Of a DNA stretch of 64,000 nucleotides, positions 11,290-22,905 are shown in pieces (positions within the stretch are counted from its first letter, which is position 1; each line of letters starts with the position of its first letter). Source of the stretch: Owenia fusiformis. Its lineage: Eukaryota; Annelida; Polychaeta; Sabellida; Oweniidae. The notes under the pieces are model-generated. The model saw only the letters and a program-made list of their open reading frames with translations. It had not been told where the DNA came from and ran no database searches. The DNA lies in NCBI GenBank assembly GCA_903813345.2, contig CAIIXF020000011.1:35250166-35314165 (forward strand), read 5' to 3'. The position numbers and the translations under genes were made by a program.

Positions 11290-12070
11290 AAAGGCCTGTG
11301 GCAGATCGTTTGGTAGAACTCTTTGGAAACCAGAAGATAGCATTGAATTACCCAATGGATTGGCCCCCAGGGTCATCCCACTTCACATCCTTTGTTTTTC
11401 GAAGGTCCTCTGAAAGCGCTTTACAGCATCACAAACTGACCTAAATGAACTTCTACAAAAATAATTGATAGAATCAGTGTGATATTACAACGCATGTGCG
11501 CATGGGCAAGGGTACCTCAGATATGCTTTGGAGAACATGTTGAGGGGACCACATGTTATGTGGATAGACCCAATGATCATATGTAATACAAATAGGAAAA
11601 TTACATAATGACTCAGTTAAATGTCAAGCGTCCACTCAGAAGAAAGTTAAATATTAAAGAAACTGTTCCTCTTTTTTCATTTGGTCCATCCAATCTCTTA
11701 AAAGTTGGCGCAAGTCAGATTTTACCATTGGACACTAAAAGCTGTCTTGTGGAGCCAATCAATGACAGATTTTGAATTTGATGGTGTCAAATTATTCGAA
11801 AAATATTTGTCCTTTGGTATACAAAGTATGTTTTAGGGGAAAAGTCAAAATTATGAAAGATGTTTAACTTTTTGTAAGTGTAACATTTTTTGAGACACAC
11901 TGTAGAGGGCCTACCCGTTCGAGTACGTTCGATGAAGTTTGTAAATAGACCCCAAACGGTTCTAAGTATGTCCAGTCCGTTCGTACACAGTTGAAACCCG
12001 TTTTCGAGAGCGTAGTGAGAACTAGTTTGGTGTGATAGTAGGGTAAGCACAAAACTAGATTGGGATCCAT
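11290..12070. other. Spacer between the duplicated H1 units
   Basis: No recognised gene. A short plus-strand frame from 11608 (MTQLNVKRPLRRKLNIKETV onwards, 55 codons) and a TACAGTGTGTCTCAAAAAAT word on the minus strand near 11903 look like transposon debris, but I cannot assign either. Confidence 0.4.
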
Positions 12071-12222
12071 CCCAAATCATTTATTACTGCGATATATGTG
12101 CTTTTTATATGGTATGCTTTTCAAGCTGAATATTTCCCTACCTATATTATATTTTTAGACTTCAGTTTATTATTAACATTCTGGTTATATTTACCCAATA
12201 ATGCAATTTAACAAATATTTAA

Positions 12223-13068
12223 AGGCCCCATATAAAGTTTAAACCACTTTGGCTTATATTGTAGTCTTACCCAATGTTATCAAAGTGTGATATGTGAAAC
12301 TTTTTTTTTAATTTCAAAAAGTGGTTTTTGACAGACTTTTTGTTCCAAAATTTGTGTTTTTATTTCAAACCAACTTTTAGAGGTCACTAATATCTTCTAA
12401 TTAGCCACAATTCATACCAATGCATAGCATTCATCCTCCAATGTTTTTTGCCGAAAAAATTAAGTAAATCGATTCATAAATAAGCGAGAAATGAACTAAT
12501 CAGTGCATGAAAATGGTTCTGAGAAAAATGCATTTCAAAATTTTAGTTCTCATAGAAACCAATGGTACAATGATATCTAAAACATAATTTATTCTTCCTT
12601 TTAACCTGGTTAGACAATCAACATTGGTTTTTTATAAAAGTCTAACATATTTAGAAAAGATTGACATCGAAAAAAAAATTTCAATTTTTTTCAAAAAGTT
12701 TTTGGTACCTTAGTGACATCACTAATGTTTCAAAATATTTTTGATATGTTAAAACATTGAAGTGGTCCATTAAATATGGCATTTTATTATTGAAATAGTG
12801 TGTCCTTTGTTCAACCTTTGCATTGGTGTAGATAATAGAAATAGAAAAGATAATCTTTTTTGAAATGCATTAAGAAATATTTGATGATTAAGAAATTTCA
12901 ACTTTTTTTGAAAAATGGCGGGAAATTTGAATATTTGAGAAATGAAATGCTCACAACTTTTTTTTCAAAAATTTTTTTTTGTTCAAAAATCTCTAGAATC
13001 ACTTTTTAAGTCCTAACAAATAGTAAATGAATGATAAAAAAATATTTTCAAACTTAAGACGGGGACTT
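12223..13068. mobile_element. TTAA-flanked non-autonomous DNA element
   Basis: An 846-bp block present only in copy B. It is bounded by TTAA on both sides (12219-12222 and 13069-13072), and copy A shows the near-empty site TTCAAGAAA. The left end AGGCCCCATATAAAGTTT and the reverse complement of the right end AAGTCCCCGTCTTAAGTTT form an imperfect terminal inverted repeat. TTAA duplication is typical of piggyBac and Kolobok elements. No transposase frame is present, so it must have been mobilised in trans. Confidence 0.75.
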
Positions 13069-13169
13069 TTAAGAAAATATGATGATATATACACTACCAT
13101 GATATCAGATTAGTGCGCCATTGGCCTCTCAAATTCATAAATAACATTTCTCTTTTGTGAGTAATAGGT

Positions 13170-13185
13170 GGCCCTGGGAAGGGCC
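13170..13185 (-). promoter_or_regulatory. Histone mRNA 3' stem-loop (H1 copy B)
   Basis: Same 16-nt stem-loop as in copy A (GGCCCTTCCCAGGGCC on the minus strand), with the same downstream CAAAAGAGAAA element. Its unbroken conservation supports continued function. Confidence 0.9.
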
Positions 13186-13217
13186 GTTGGTTTCTAATTT
13201 AACTGTTGTGATTCAGT

Positions 13218-13682
13218 TTATTTCTTTGCTGTTTTCTTGGCGACCTTCTTTGCTGCTGGTTTCTTTGCAACGGGTTTTTTAGCTGCTGGTTTCTTTGCAA
13301 CGGGTTTTTTAGCTGCTGGTTTCTTTGCAACGGTTTTTTTAGATGCTGGTTTCTTTGCTGCTGGTTTCTTAGCTTTAGCTGCTGGTTTCTTAGCAGGTTT
13401 TTTCGCTGTAGGCTTCTTGACTGGTTTCTTGGCCGTTGGCTCTGCTTTTTTCACTTTGAAGCTACCGGATGCTCCAGTCCCCTTGGGTTGAGCGAGTGTT
13501 CCTGATGTCACTCCTCGTTTAAGAGCCATTTTGATGTGTACATCGACATTGTCACCGACTTTGAAGTTTTCCTTGATGAACTTAACGATGGCTTGACGGG
13601 ATGATCCAGTACGTTCATTCAATGCCATGATAGCTTGTGTTATCATCTCGATGTATTTAGGGTGCTCCGGTGCTGCAGACAT
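13218..13682 (-). CDS. Histone H1, copy B
   Basis: Second intronless linker-histone gene, 154 residues, nearly identical to copy A. Visible differences are KFIKENF for KYIKENF in the globular domain, ASKKTVAKK for AAKKSVAKK in the tail, and VAKKTAKK for AVKKTAKK at the C-terminus. The frame is intact despite the 30-bp tail repeats, which argues for selection. TATA box (TATAAAG, 13761-13767), H1 box (13845-13851) and 3' stem-loop are all retained. The in-frame ATG at 13730 was not chosen, for the reason given for copy A. The gene lies about 6.4 kb from copy A in the same orientation. Confidence 0.93.
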   Translation of the reverse strand: MSAAPEHPKYIEMITQAIMALNERTGSSRQAIVKFIKENFKVGDNVDVHIKMALKRGVTSGTLAQPKGTGASGSFKVKKAEPTAKKPVKKPTAKKPAKKPAAKAKKPAAKKPASKKTVAKKPAAKKPVAKKPAAKKPVAKKPAAKKVAKKTAKK

Positions 13683-13760
13683 ATTGAGAGTTATTTGCGA
13701 TTGTTGTATACCTTCTGTTGAGATTAACAAATGAATAATTTCCCTCTGTTCATGTTCGCG

Positions 13761-13767
13761 CTTTATA
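13761..13767 (-). promoter_or_regulatory. TATA box of H1 copy B
   Basis: TATAAAG on the minus strand at the same distance from the start codon as in copy A. Confidence 0.65.
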
Positions 13768-13844
13768 CTATGTTACGCGGACGTCAGAGAACGACATACT
13801 ATATATTACCAAGTAACCATTAAAATGGATTCTCCTTACGAATC

Positions 13845-13851
13845 TGTGTTT
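13845..13851 (-). promoter_or_regulatory. H1 box of H1 copy B
   Basis: AAACACA on the minus strand, conserved with copy A and at the same spacing from the TATA box. Confidence 0.6.
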
Positions 13852-14285
13852 CTTACCCATTTTTAAATGTAATATTGTGGTATGAATAATATGTCTCGCT
13901 GAGTGTTTGATACTTTAATCGAAAGCCAGTGTGTTAAAGTTGCTTTTTATCAATCCAATTTGCATGAGTGAATTATGAAAATCGAAGATAATTGCTAGAG
14001 AGTCTTAATTGGTACTTAATAAAACAAATATATTTTATTAGTAACTAATTTGGGTTCATTTTCGGATACTGTAACTTTACATTATTGTAATGATTGAAGA
14101 CTTCAAATATCTGGCTTTAGTATGATACTTTACATGGTATTTTTCATTATAGTGTTAAAGGTAAAATTTAGAGATAAATTTGAGAAACAAACACACTGAA
14201 ATAAATCAATTTGGCCAACCGCCATTTTCCATCTCTGGATTACGTCTACTTGATGCGGTATATTTATACATGTAATATGTGGAAA

Positions 14286-14480
14286 GTACACTCTAGGACA
14301 TGCAAGCCGTAAACATGTATCCCTCCCCTACAGTATACTCCAGGACATGCAAGCCGTAAACATATATCACTCCCCTACAGTATACTCCAGGACATGCAAG
14401 CCGTAAACATGTATCCCTCCCCTACAGTATACTCCAGGACACGTAAGCCGTAAACATATATCCCTCCCCTCCAGTACACT
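14286..14480. repeat. 47-bp minisatellite, copy B (about four units)
   Basis: Same GGACATGCAAGCCGTAAACA-type unit as in copy A, with one unit fewer. Confidence 0.85.
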
Positions 14481-15769
14481 GCAGTCTTACAAAGCCTTAA
14501 CACGCAACCCCCCCCCCTCCACAAATAAAGTGACACGACCCTTTATCACACATAAACGAAGGACATGCAATATTTCGACTTGCTCTAGAATATTTATTAA
14601 ATCGTTTTTACAGATATTTTTTATTCGTAAATATTATAATCGTATCAGTTCCAGATCGAGCTTCTATTTTAGCTTTGGGTTTTAATTTACTTATTTTAAG
14701 AACTTGCACACGATGAGTTGTGAACACAAAACGGTTTATTACAATGTACCAAGTAGCGAAAAGCAAGACTATCATTTGATTTTTTAAATAGCTCAGTGTA
14801 TGTCCGGGATGTATGTCGAGTATTAGAATAAAAGAAAGGACAGACTACGAGTGATATACCATGGTCCCATTATGACCTTTCTGCACACAGGGGTCGTAAG
14901 GGTCAATTCGGGCTCCACCTTGTATTTAGCGACCGGTCCTTTCTTGAAGCTAAATTAAGTATGAAGGCATGTGTGTTTTCCTTGCTATTTTCAGGAAAGT
15001 ATCATTACACTGTCTTCTTTTAGTAAACCTGGAAGCAGGTCAATAGTACCTCCTGTGTTGTCTGGAAACTTTGAAAGAAAATTTGGAAAAATAGAAAGTG
15101 TGAAATATCAGAATTTCCTGGAGTTCCCATTGAACTCCTACTTGATATTCTAAAAGAAGACAATGTAATGATACTTTCCTGAAAAAAGCAAGGAAATTGA
15201 CACATGCCTTCATACTTTATTTTGTGCAGGTATGGCAATTTTTACCAAAATGTTATTTTCCAGCTGCATCTTAATTATGGATGTTGGATATCTTCCAGAC
15301 TGCTGAAAAGTACATGGTGGTTAATTAGAATATATAGATTGCCCATACGGGTCGGGTTTACAAAAAATGTGACTAATGACTACTCAGAACCACTCGATCG
15401 TCCACAGCAAGGTGAAACTAGCCTTATCCAAAATGGTGGATAAAATACTTTTGATGTCAATAAATTATTCCAAATATTTCGCAATGCAAACAAATAAACT
15501 TCTAATTGTAAACAACTAAATGAAAACTGGTCATTATGATGAAACTTACTCCATTTAAGGGAGGCATTTTAATTATTTGAATATAGACATGTATTAGAAT
15601 ATATAGATTACCTATACGGGTCGGGTTTACAAAACTGTGCCTAATGACTCAGAATCACTCGTCCACAGCAGCACATAGCCGGTGTGGATGAAGTCCCAGC
15701 GTGAAACATCCTTGATTATGGCGAAAACTCGTATGGTGTATTGCTTACAGAATTTTGAATTGATTCAAA

Positions 15770-16559
15770 GGACAAGGTGCAATTATTGGCGAATATCCCT
15801 ATGGTCAAAATGAATCATTCGTAGGTGTAACATGAAGAATAAAATGTCATATAATACTTTGGAAAATATTAAAGTGCTTGGACACACATAAGCTGAGATA
15901 GGGATCATTTCGTTCAGCAAGGTTGTATTGACTTACATGGGGCTGTACACCATTGACTTAACATGAGGATATCAGCAGATCCCAATAGAGGCCATTGGTT
16001 TCCATTGATTATCACAGAAATACCAAAAATACACTATGACCTGAATCAATTGCAAACTTAATAACTTCACAATACGACACAAATGGTTTATCTCATCAAA
16101 TGTGCAAATATGAAGTTTGCAATCGATTCAGGTCATTACTTAAAATTAAAAGATTGTACATTTTTTCATCATTTTTTTCCCTACAAAATGGCTATAGAAA
16201 AATGCTCCAAAAACAACTTTTACACTTATCAAATATCATACAAGTTTGTAAAATCAAAGATTATACTATTATATTTCATTATGTAGTAACATATTTGGAT
16301 AAGATGCAGGGATGCGTAGGATGTAAATGGATTTTGACAGACACAAAAATACTTCCTGGTTTGGAATCTATGCCTCTACACTTCATGATTGAATTATGAC
16401 CCTAATAAGTGGCCTATACATCAATACAGTGCTGAATATGGGTCAACAAGATACTAGTGTGCATATAAATGTAATAATTGAAGCAGAATACTCATTTTGA
16501 AAAATCAGATGAATTATTTTTTCCCATGGGGAGATCCCAATGGAGTGTGTATAAGGTCC
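15770..16559. mobile_element. 790-bp insertion specific to copy B
   Basis: Copy A reads TTCAAATTTTGTAATG without interruption. Copy B has 790 bp inserted between TTCAAA and TTTTGTAATG. The insert begins GGACAAGGTGCA and the reverse complement of its end reads GGACCTTATACA, so only GGAC plus scattered bases are shared as a terminal repeat. An internal inverted repeat (GACCTGAATCAATTGCAAAC near 16040 against GTTTGCAATCGATTCAGGTC near 16115) is visible. No clear target duplication and no coding capacity. Confidence 0.6.
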
Positions 16560-16794
16560 TTTTGTAATGTTGAATGGTCGGAAAGGTAATTCAAATAATT
16601 TCACTTTTATTGATGCAATGAAGGGAAAGTCAGTTAGAGACTTTATAATTGTACCTCATGAACAATTGGATCTAGTGGAGCCAGTTAAGGCAATAAAACC
16701 CTTGAATTGCACTTGCTATATATAAAGCACAATTTTTTGACCTAAGTATCATCAATGCATATATTTTTGATATCTAACAAAGTGGTGTTGAAAA

Positions 16795-17740
16795 TTGGCC
16801 CCAGTTGAAAATAGCAGTCCTCGAAAATTTTGCTCATTCACATTGAGCTCTATGTTAGATAATTTTCGAGGTATTTCTATTACTTCTAATGTATTTAAAC
16901 TTTTTTGCTCCATAATCAACAAGCAAATGATGGCCTTCTGTGAAGATAAAAATATTTTTGGTGACTTCCAAGGAGCGTATAGAATCAAACAACGTTTAGA
17001 AAATCATGTATTCAGATTAAGTCTCTGTGCAGTTTAAGGAAAGATAAAAACCAAAATACCTACTTGGCCTATTTGGACATTTCAAAGGCCTTTGACGTAA
17101 TGGACAGGGACCTTATGTTCATAAAATTATGGGAGAAAGGTGTCCGCGGTAAATGTTGGAGACTCATAAGAGAAATGTACAGAGGAATAAGAACCAAGGT
17201 CAAATTATCTAATAATTGTAATGAAAACCTCATAGATAACGACAATAACAATGGCTTGCAAAACGAAAATAATAATAATAATGGAAATACCCAATGGTTT
17301 AATACAAAATGCGGAGTCAAACAGGGTTGTACCTTATCAACTACTCTATTTTCATCGTCATGACTGGCCTTCAAGAAGAACTTTTAAAATCTAATGTAGG
17401 TATTACATTTAATAACTCAAAATTCCCTAGCCTCATGTGGGCCGATGATATAGTACTCTTAGGCAATTCTGAAAATGATCTTAATAAGATGCTCAATGTC
17501 ACTAATGATTTTGCTATTAAATATGGTTTTAGGTTTAGTGAGAAGAAATCAAAAGTCATGGTTATAGGCAAAAAAATTGATAAGAACAAGTTATGGAAAT
17601 TAGGTGATCTCAACTTAAAAGAAGTCCAAACCTATAAATATTTAGGTATTCATATTGATCGATCCTTGAAAGATAAGAGCATGCTGATAAATCTGCATTA
17701 GATGAATGGGTACTTAAAATTAAGGATATCGTAAATAGAA
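16795..17740 (+). pseudogene. LINE reverse-transcriptase remnant
   Basis: Three overlapping frames on the plus strand give successive RT motifs: YLDISKAFDVMDRDLMFIKL, then WFNTKCGVKQGCTLS, then LMWADDIVLLGNSENDLNKM and KEVQTYKYLGIHID. These correspond to the conserved acidic 'D.SKAFD' block, the 'G..QG' block, the catalytic '.ADD' block (WADD here, not the usual YADD) and the 'YLG' block of APE-type LINEs. An asparagine-coding (AAT)n-like stretch near 17260 inserts an N-rich segment between blocks. Frameshifts at about 17040 and 17320 make it non-functional. Confidence 0.75.
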
Positions 17741-18520
17741 GAATAATGAACCTTTAACGTCAAAATATGATGATCCAAAAGTTATTGGATATTTGGAAGA
17801 ATGCCATAAAAAGTTTGTATTGGTCCCTGCAGACAAAGCTGCTAATAATGTTATAGTGATTTGTAAAAAGTTCTATTTGTCTATAATCATGGCTGAATTA
17901 GGTATTTCAAATCATAATGTTGTAATGTTGTTTTCTATTCTCATATGAGTATAAGTTTTTACAAAGGACGATGAAAAAGTAAATTTCATATTGCAAAGTT
18001 ATTTAATAAGACAGATCGATATATTGATGACTTGTTGAGTTTAGACAACCCAAAATTTAAAGACTTTGTAGGTGAGATATATCCTAGTGAGCTAGAATTG
18101 AAAAAAACTAATGAATCTGATATGAGTGCACCTTATCTTGATCTTCTTATTAACATTGAACCAGACAAAAGTATATATTGTAAATTATATGACAAAAGAG
18201 ATGACTTTAATTTTGACATAGTTAACTTTCCACATTTGGATAGCAATATTCCACTTAAACCCAGCATATGGGGTTTATGTATCCCAGCTTATTAGATATA
18301 GCAGGGCATATTCAAAATATCTAGATTTCAAATCAAGACACCATATCTTAGTGATCAAGCTGTTAGGTCAGGGTTATACTTGTAAAAAACTTAAGAAATA
18401 CTTTCTGGGCTTTGCTGAAAAGTACAAGTCATTAATTTCGAAATTTCAAGTTTTACCACTTGAGATGCTGAAGGATGTAGGAATGGTATAATTAAATTGG
18501 CAATGAACTCACAATTTTTT
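17740..18520 (+). pseudogene. YIDD-type reverse-transcriptase remnant, possibly Penelope-like
   Basis: From about 17770 the plus strand reads HKKFVLVPADKAANNVIVIC. After a gap, from about 18012, it reads TDRYIDDLLSLDNPKFKDFV, IYPSELELKKTNESD, YLDLLINIEPDKS and YDKRDDFNFDIVNFPHLDSN. A 'K(F)VLVPADKAAN' block followed by 'RYIDDL' and 'LYDKRDDF' belongs to a widespread metazoan retroelement family that I believe is Penelope-related, though I cannot confirm the clade. The region between the two blocks is deleted. It abuts the LINE RT remnant directly. Confidence 0.6.
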
Positions 18521-20360
18521 CACTTGGCACCTTATGAGGTGGATCCAGGCTATGGCATTAATAGTTGAGAAATAGGGGTCGAAACCAGCCATAGTTTTCT
18601 CCTGATGACCATTGTGAATTGTTGTGTCTCGATTATGATGACGGCTTTGCGAACGGATGTTGACCCTTTGAATTGCCTATGAACTTCGAGACTGGATTTT
18701 ATCTATCCCACATCATTTGAGACTGAATACTCTATCTTATATGAGTTCTAGTATCTACAACTATATTTGATGTTATGAGTATTGGCTATCAATTTTTTCA
18801 ATTTTTCTTCAACATGTATTGTAATGACTTCAGTATGAATGAAATGTCCCTTAGTGTTCTGGTCCTGGATTGTGATATTGGTTCTCGATTGGAGGGGGAG
18901 GGGGTAGACATTGTTTCTTTTCACGTTAGATTATGGTTTTGGGATATATAGGGTCTACTTTTCTTATGACAGATTTACACTTACAGTTTGCTTTTCTTGT
19001 TGGGTTTCTTTAAAGTTTTTAGTCACCCTTCCCTTTGGCATTTGTGCTTATATATCCACATATCATATGCCTAATTGAAATGCTCGTTCACTATACAACC
19101 AATCTACACTAAAACGTTTTTTATTTGCTGGGAAATTTCAAGAAGTCGTCTAAAAGGTGTCACCTATTATTGCAACATTTAGATTGCTCCCCCATTCAAT
19201 ATGGAATCATCATCCACTGTTAAGCACAACTGCACAAATTACACTGTCGTGTGTTGGGGTGAATTTACGATTCCTGATACTACAATTATCTTTATTCATG
19301 CTGTGATTAAATAAAATGATACATAGAATACCCTGACATATTTAAAACTTATTTAGAATGGATTTTCTCTATTAAAAAGTCATTAGAATGGCACTATTTT
19401 GACAATCAATGAAAAAGTAAAATTAACAATTCTGGCTTTATTTTATGACTCTATATCTATCTCTCTTTGACTAGACGAATTTCACATCTATGGATACTAT
19501 GAATGTATTTATACCTCAGAAAGCATTAAGATTGAATAATATTCTAAAACTTTAAAAATTGAACCCTTCAAAAACTGTATTACCACCTACGTACATGGGA
19601 ATGAGGTACAAAGCCAATATTTCGTAAAGAAATCATGAAATAACAACATGTAGAACAAGGCATTAACATTACAAAATGTCACCACCTTGTAGTTCAAGTC
19701 AAATCTTGAAAATAAAATGGTTATATGAAGCAAGTAGAAAAATGCCTTTTAGAACTTTTTGAACTTGAGAGGTCAAATGTGAAATCAAAAGTCAGGTTGT
19801 ACTTCTGAGAACTTGTAGGTGATTTTGAAAATTCGGTCAATTCGAAGCAAGTTGAAAAATACCTTTTAGACCCTCTTTACTTTGAGAAGGTCATTGAAGG
19901 TCAATTGTAAAATCTAAAGTCAGATTTGAATTTTTGAGACCTTGAAGATCGTCTTGAAATAATGATCAATTTGAAGACCTTTTTCACCTTAAAGAATGTA
20001 CAGTAGTAAGAAAGAGGAGTGCATTCGTGTTGTATTGTTTTTGAAGAATGGACACTGCAGCTATCTAAAACCAATGTGGCACAAAATAGGATTGACAGTG
20101 TTTGGCTCAATATTAACACCTTGACTGTCACATGCAGTGCACTGAAGCTGTTCTTATTAAACCATTTTCAATCACTCAATAGTTGAATTGTAAACACAAA
20201 ATAAATAAAAATTTTAACTGATCTTGCCTGATACATGCAGTGCATTGAAGCTAAACCAATTAAACCAGCCCACTTCTCTACACATTTATCTCATAGTTAA
20301 TACAAAAGAATTTTTCTAAACTTGGATCATGGGTCAATTACCCTTCATAAGAGTCAGTGT
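18520..20360. other. Gene-free stretch with weak internal repetition
   Basis: No gene recognised. Between about 19690 and 20000 short related segments recur (GAGGTCAAATGTGAAATC, AGGTCAATTGTAAAATC, AATACCTTTTAGAC). The rest holds nothing I can assign and may include the untranslated tail of the adjacent retroelement. Confidence 0.4.
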
Positions 20361-20690
20361 GGGGTTTAAGTTAGATGAACTATTCGAAATGGGTCTTATG
20401 AGAACTATTAGCCTCAGGCCAAGCCCCTTTGCTATTATTTCTCATAAAACCCAGTACTCATAGTTTATCCATAACTGAATGAACGATTAGAGGATTCAGT
20501 GACCTTCTATAAAATCACAAACTGAACATGTTGATATACCTTAGATGACTACCTGGTTGTTATTCACTAAAGGGGGTCTCATTATAGGTTGGCACATAAA
20601 AATGCTTTTGGGTTCAATGACTGCCACTTGGTTCGGGGTTGTTGCTTTTAGGGGCTGTAATTAGAAATAGAGGTTTTGGTTTTAATAAGG
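20360..20690 (+). pseudogene. Possible LTR-retrotransposon RT scrap
   Basis: A broken plus-strand reading near 20363 gives FKLDELFEMGLMRTISLRPS and then PFAIISHKT. This recalls the 'ELLEMGIIRPS.SP(W/Y)ASPIV.V.KK' start of Gypsy-type RT domains. Several stops follow, and the match is short and from memory. Confidence 0.35.
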
Positions 20691-20726
20691 GATCCCAAAC
20701 TTATATTTAGGCCATAGGCCTATGTA

Positions 20727-21576
20727 CAGGGTGTTAAAAAAACGCCACCCAAAGAAATCGCTATATCTTGAAAAATACTGGTTCAATTATGTTTATATTT
20801 TCAGGAAATAAAAAAGAGACTGTGTATGTATAGCTCCTGTAAATGGTTAGTTGTAAAACATGATACCTTGGACACCTGCTCAAAAGACAGTTGTACTAGG
20901 AAAATACGAAAAACGCAGTCAGGGGTGACTACAACCTCAAAAAAATTAAATAACTTTCTAACCATAGTGTTTTGGCTCTTCAAATTTGGCACAAATCATC
21001 TTCATTCACTGTATGGTAAATCTGCAGAGTGAAATCAAAATCACTTCAGGAACTTTACAGTTATGGTTGAAATGCTTTCAAATCGCAGTCAAACGGCCTG
21101 GTTCAGGGAGACTTAAGAAGGCATTTTGACCATGACTGTAAAGTCCCTGGAGTGATTTTGATGAAACTCCACAAATTCACCACACATTGAATGAGGATAA
21201 TCTGTGCCAAATCTGATCTGCGTTTTCATGTTTTCCTAGAACAACTGTCATTTGAGCAGGTGTCCAAGGCATCATGTTTTACAACTTACTGACAACAGGA
21301 GCTATACATACACAGTCTCTTCTTTCTATTCCTGAAAAAATGAACATTATTGAATTAGTATTTTCCAAGATATAGTGATTTTCCATTCACGTTTTTCGTA
21401 TTTTGCTAGTACAACTGTCTTTTGAGCAAATGTCCAAGACATCATGTTTACAACTTACTAACAACAGGAGCTATACATACACAGTCTCTTCTTTCTTTTC
21501 TGAAAATATGAACATAATTGGATGAGTATTTTCCAAGATATAGCGATTTCCTTGGGTTGCGTATTTTAACACCCTG
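20727..21576. mobile_element. TA-flanked MITE with CAGGGTG ends
   Basis: The left end begins CAGGGTGTTAAAAAAACGCC and the right end is its inverted counterpart ending TTTTAACACCCTG. TA lies directly outside both ends, as in Tc1/mariner insertions. The inverted arms are long: both contain TATATCTTGAAAAATACT-like, TAGCTCCTGT-like and CAAAAGACAGTTGTACTAG-like words. The right arm is present twice in tandem (about 21226-21390 and 21391-21576), so the element is asymmetric. No transposase. Confidence 0.75.
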
Positions 21577-21977
21577 TAAAAGTAGTAGTAAGCTTATATA
21601 CATCGAGAGCACTCATAAGCTGCCTTCCTACTACTTTTCCCTAGGCCTATGCTGTAGGTTAATCGACGGAATTGTAGCCCAAAAATGTAGCCCAAACAAA
21701 TTCCGCATCTGTTAAAGTGTTATTGCGCATAATAAAACCTTGTTTAATGTTCTTTCATTTTACTAAGTTTAATTGGCCCTGCCCAAATAGTCGGGATTTT
21801 TTTTTTTTTTATTTATTTATATATTTATACAAAGAATACAGTAAACAAGTGCACATGTGCTTGTGGCTGGGCATCAGCATTATCAGCCACGTTATATGAT
21901 GAAAATCAATTAACAGTATTCAATCAATTATTAAAATAGGGGTTGTATTTGTGGAGGGTTACAGTGGTGGGGGTGAC

Positions 21978-22905
21978 CTAGACATTTTTACATCGTTCAA
22001 AAAAGATGGCACTACATTTGAGGATATTTAAGTTTACAGCTTTAGGTAGCCTTTTATCGCCATTGGGGATAAGGGAGAGTTTGTCTCGTTGTGATCTATA
22101 TTTAGTAGAATATTCTATGTTCATATTTTTTAATTCATTTTCAAATTCTGTCCAAAATGTTGATCTTAGATTACAGTGAAAAATTACGTGATTGGTTGTT
22201 TCACCATCCATTCCACACTGGCAAATGGGGGAGTTTATATTAGTGAAATTGTGAGCGTAAAGGTGAGCCTTAAAAATGAGATCACAGCGCACTCTATTGA
22301 AAATTATTTCTTGTTTTCTTGAAACGGAGAGTTCTGATGAATTTGTAACTTCGTCATTGAATAGATCTATTTTAAGTCTGGATTTGAATATACTAAGGGT
22401 AAGTAAATTTCTTATTTCAGGTGAAAGCTTATTCCATTCAGTCAGTGTTTTTGATATGCAAGATCTATTAGAAAATGAGGATTTATTAGGAATTGTGTAG
22501 CTCAGTTGATTTCTTAGACCATAAGCATGGTTTCTTTTGAGAGGCTCAAATATGTTAAGAACATAAGAGGGCTGCATATTATTATGTGCCCTATACATGA
22601 AAATGCTTCTGTGATATTGACGCCTCTTTGTTAATGTTGGCCAATTTAAATTATTCAACACTTTAATTGTCGAAGTCCCGTGTAGAGTACCTGAACAAAT
22701 GCAAGCGGCTTTATAGTAAAGTCGATCTAATAACTGTAATTTTGTTGTGTTTGCACACCCATATAAAATATCACCATAGTCAAAAAGTGGCAGGATAAAA
22801 GATTTAAAGATTGTTTCGAGATGTTTTCCATTTATTTTCTGACAGGGCGCTTTCAGTGGATTTAAAAGTTTGTCTATTCTTGCACCAAGTTCAGTTGTTG
22901 TTGTT
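21978..22905 (-). pseudogene. C-terminal part of the CR1-like LINE ORF
   Basis: From 22905 downward the minus strand is open for about 300 codons: TELGARIDKLLNPLKAPCQK, FILPLFDYGDILYGCANTT, then NLNWPTLTKRRQYHRSIFMY. These are the post-RT motifs of CR1-type elements ('LP..DYGD..Y', 'L.W.PL..RR'). The last third includes PICQCGMDGETTNHVIFHC, a CX2C-H-C pattern with the look of a terminal zinc-binding motif. The frame ends at a stop at 21978. Confidence 0.75.

Larger units (their letters stand above)
12073..16675. repeat. Segmental duplication, copy B (histone H1 unit plus flanks)
   Basis: Direct copy of 6559-9909, interrupted by two insertions absent from copy A (12223-13072 and 15770-16559) and lacking about 310 bp present in copy A. 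The last shared block (about 16560-16675) is the LINE endonuclease motif region FTFIDAMKGKSV. Confidence 0.85.

Noticed and set aside
10519-11291. Two similar open frames on opposite strands sharing a SERRR...IVDLIPHLSYING segment
   Set aside because: They are the same sequence read from the two arms of a palindrome; no known motif and no evidence of coding.
11608-11775. 55-codon plus-strand frame MTQLNVKRPLRRKLNIKETV onwards
   Set aside because: Too short, no recognised family, and it lies in transposon-rich spacer.
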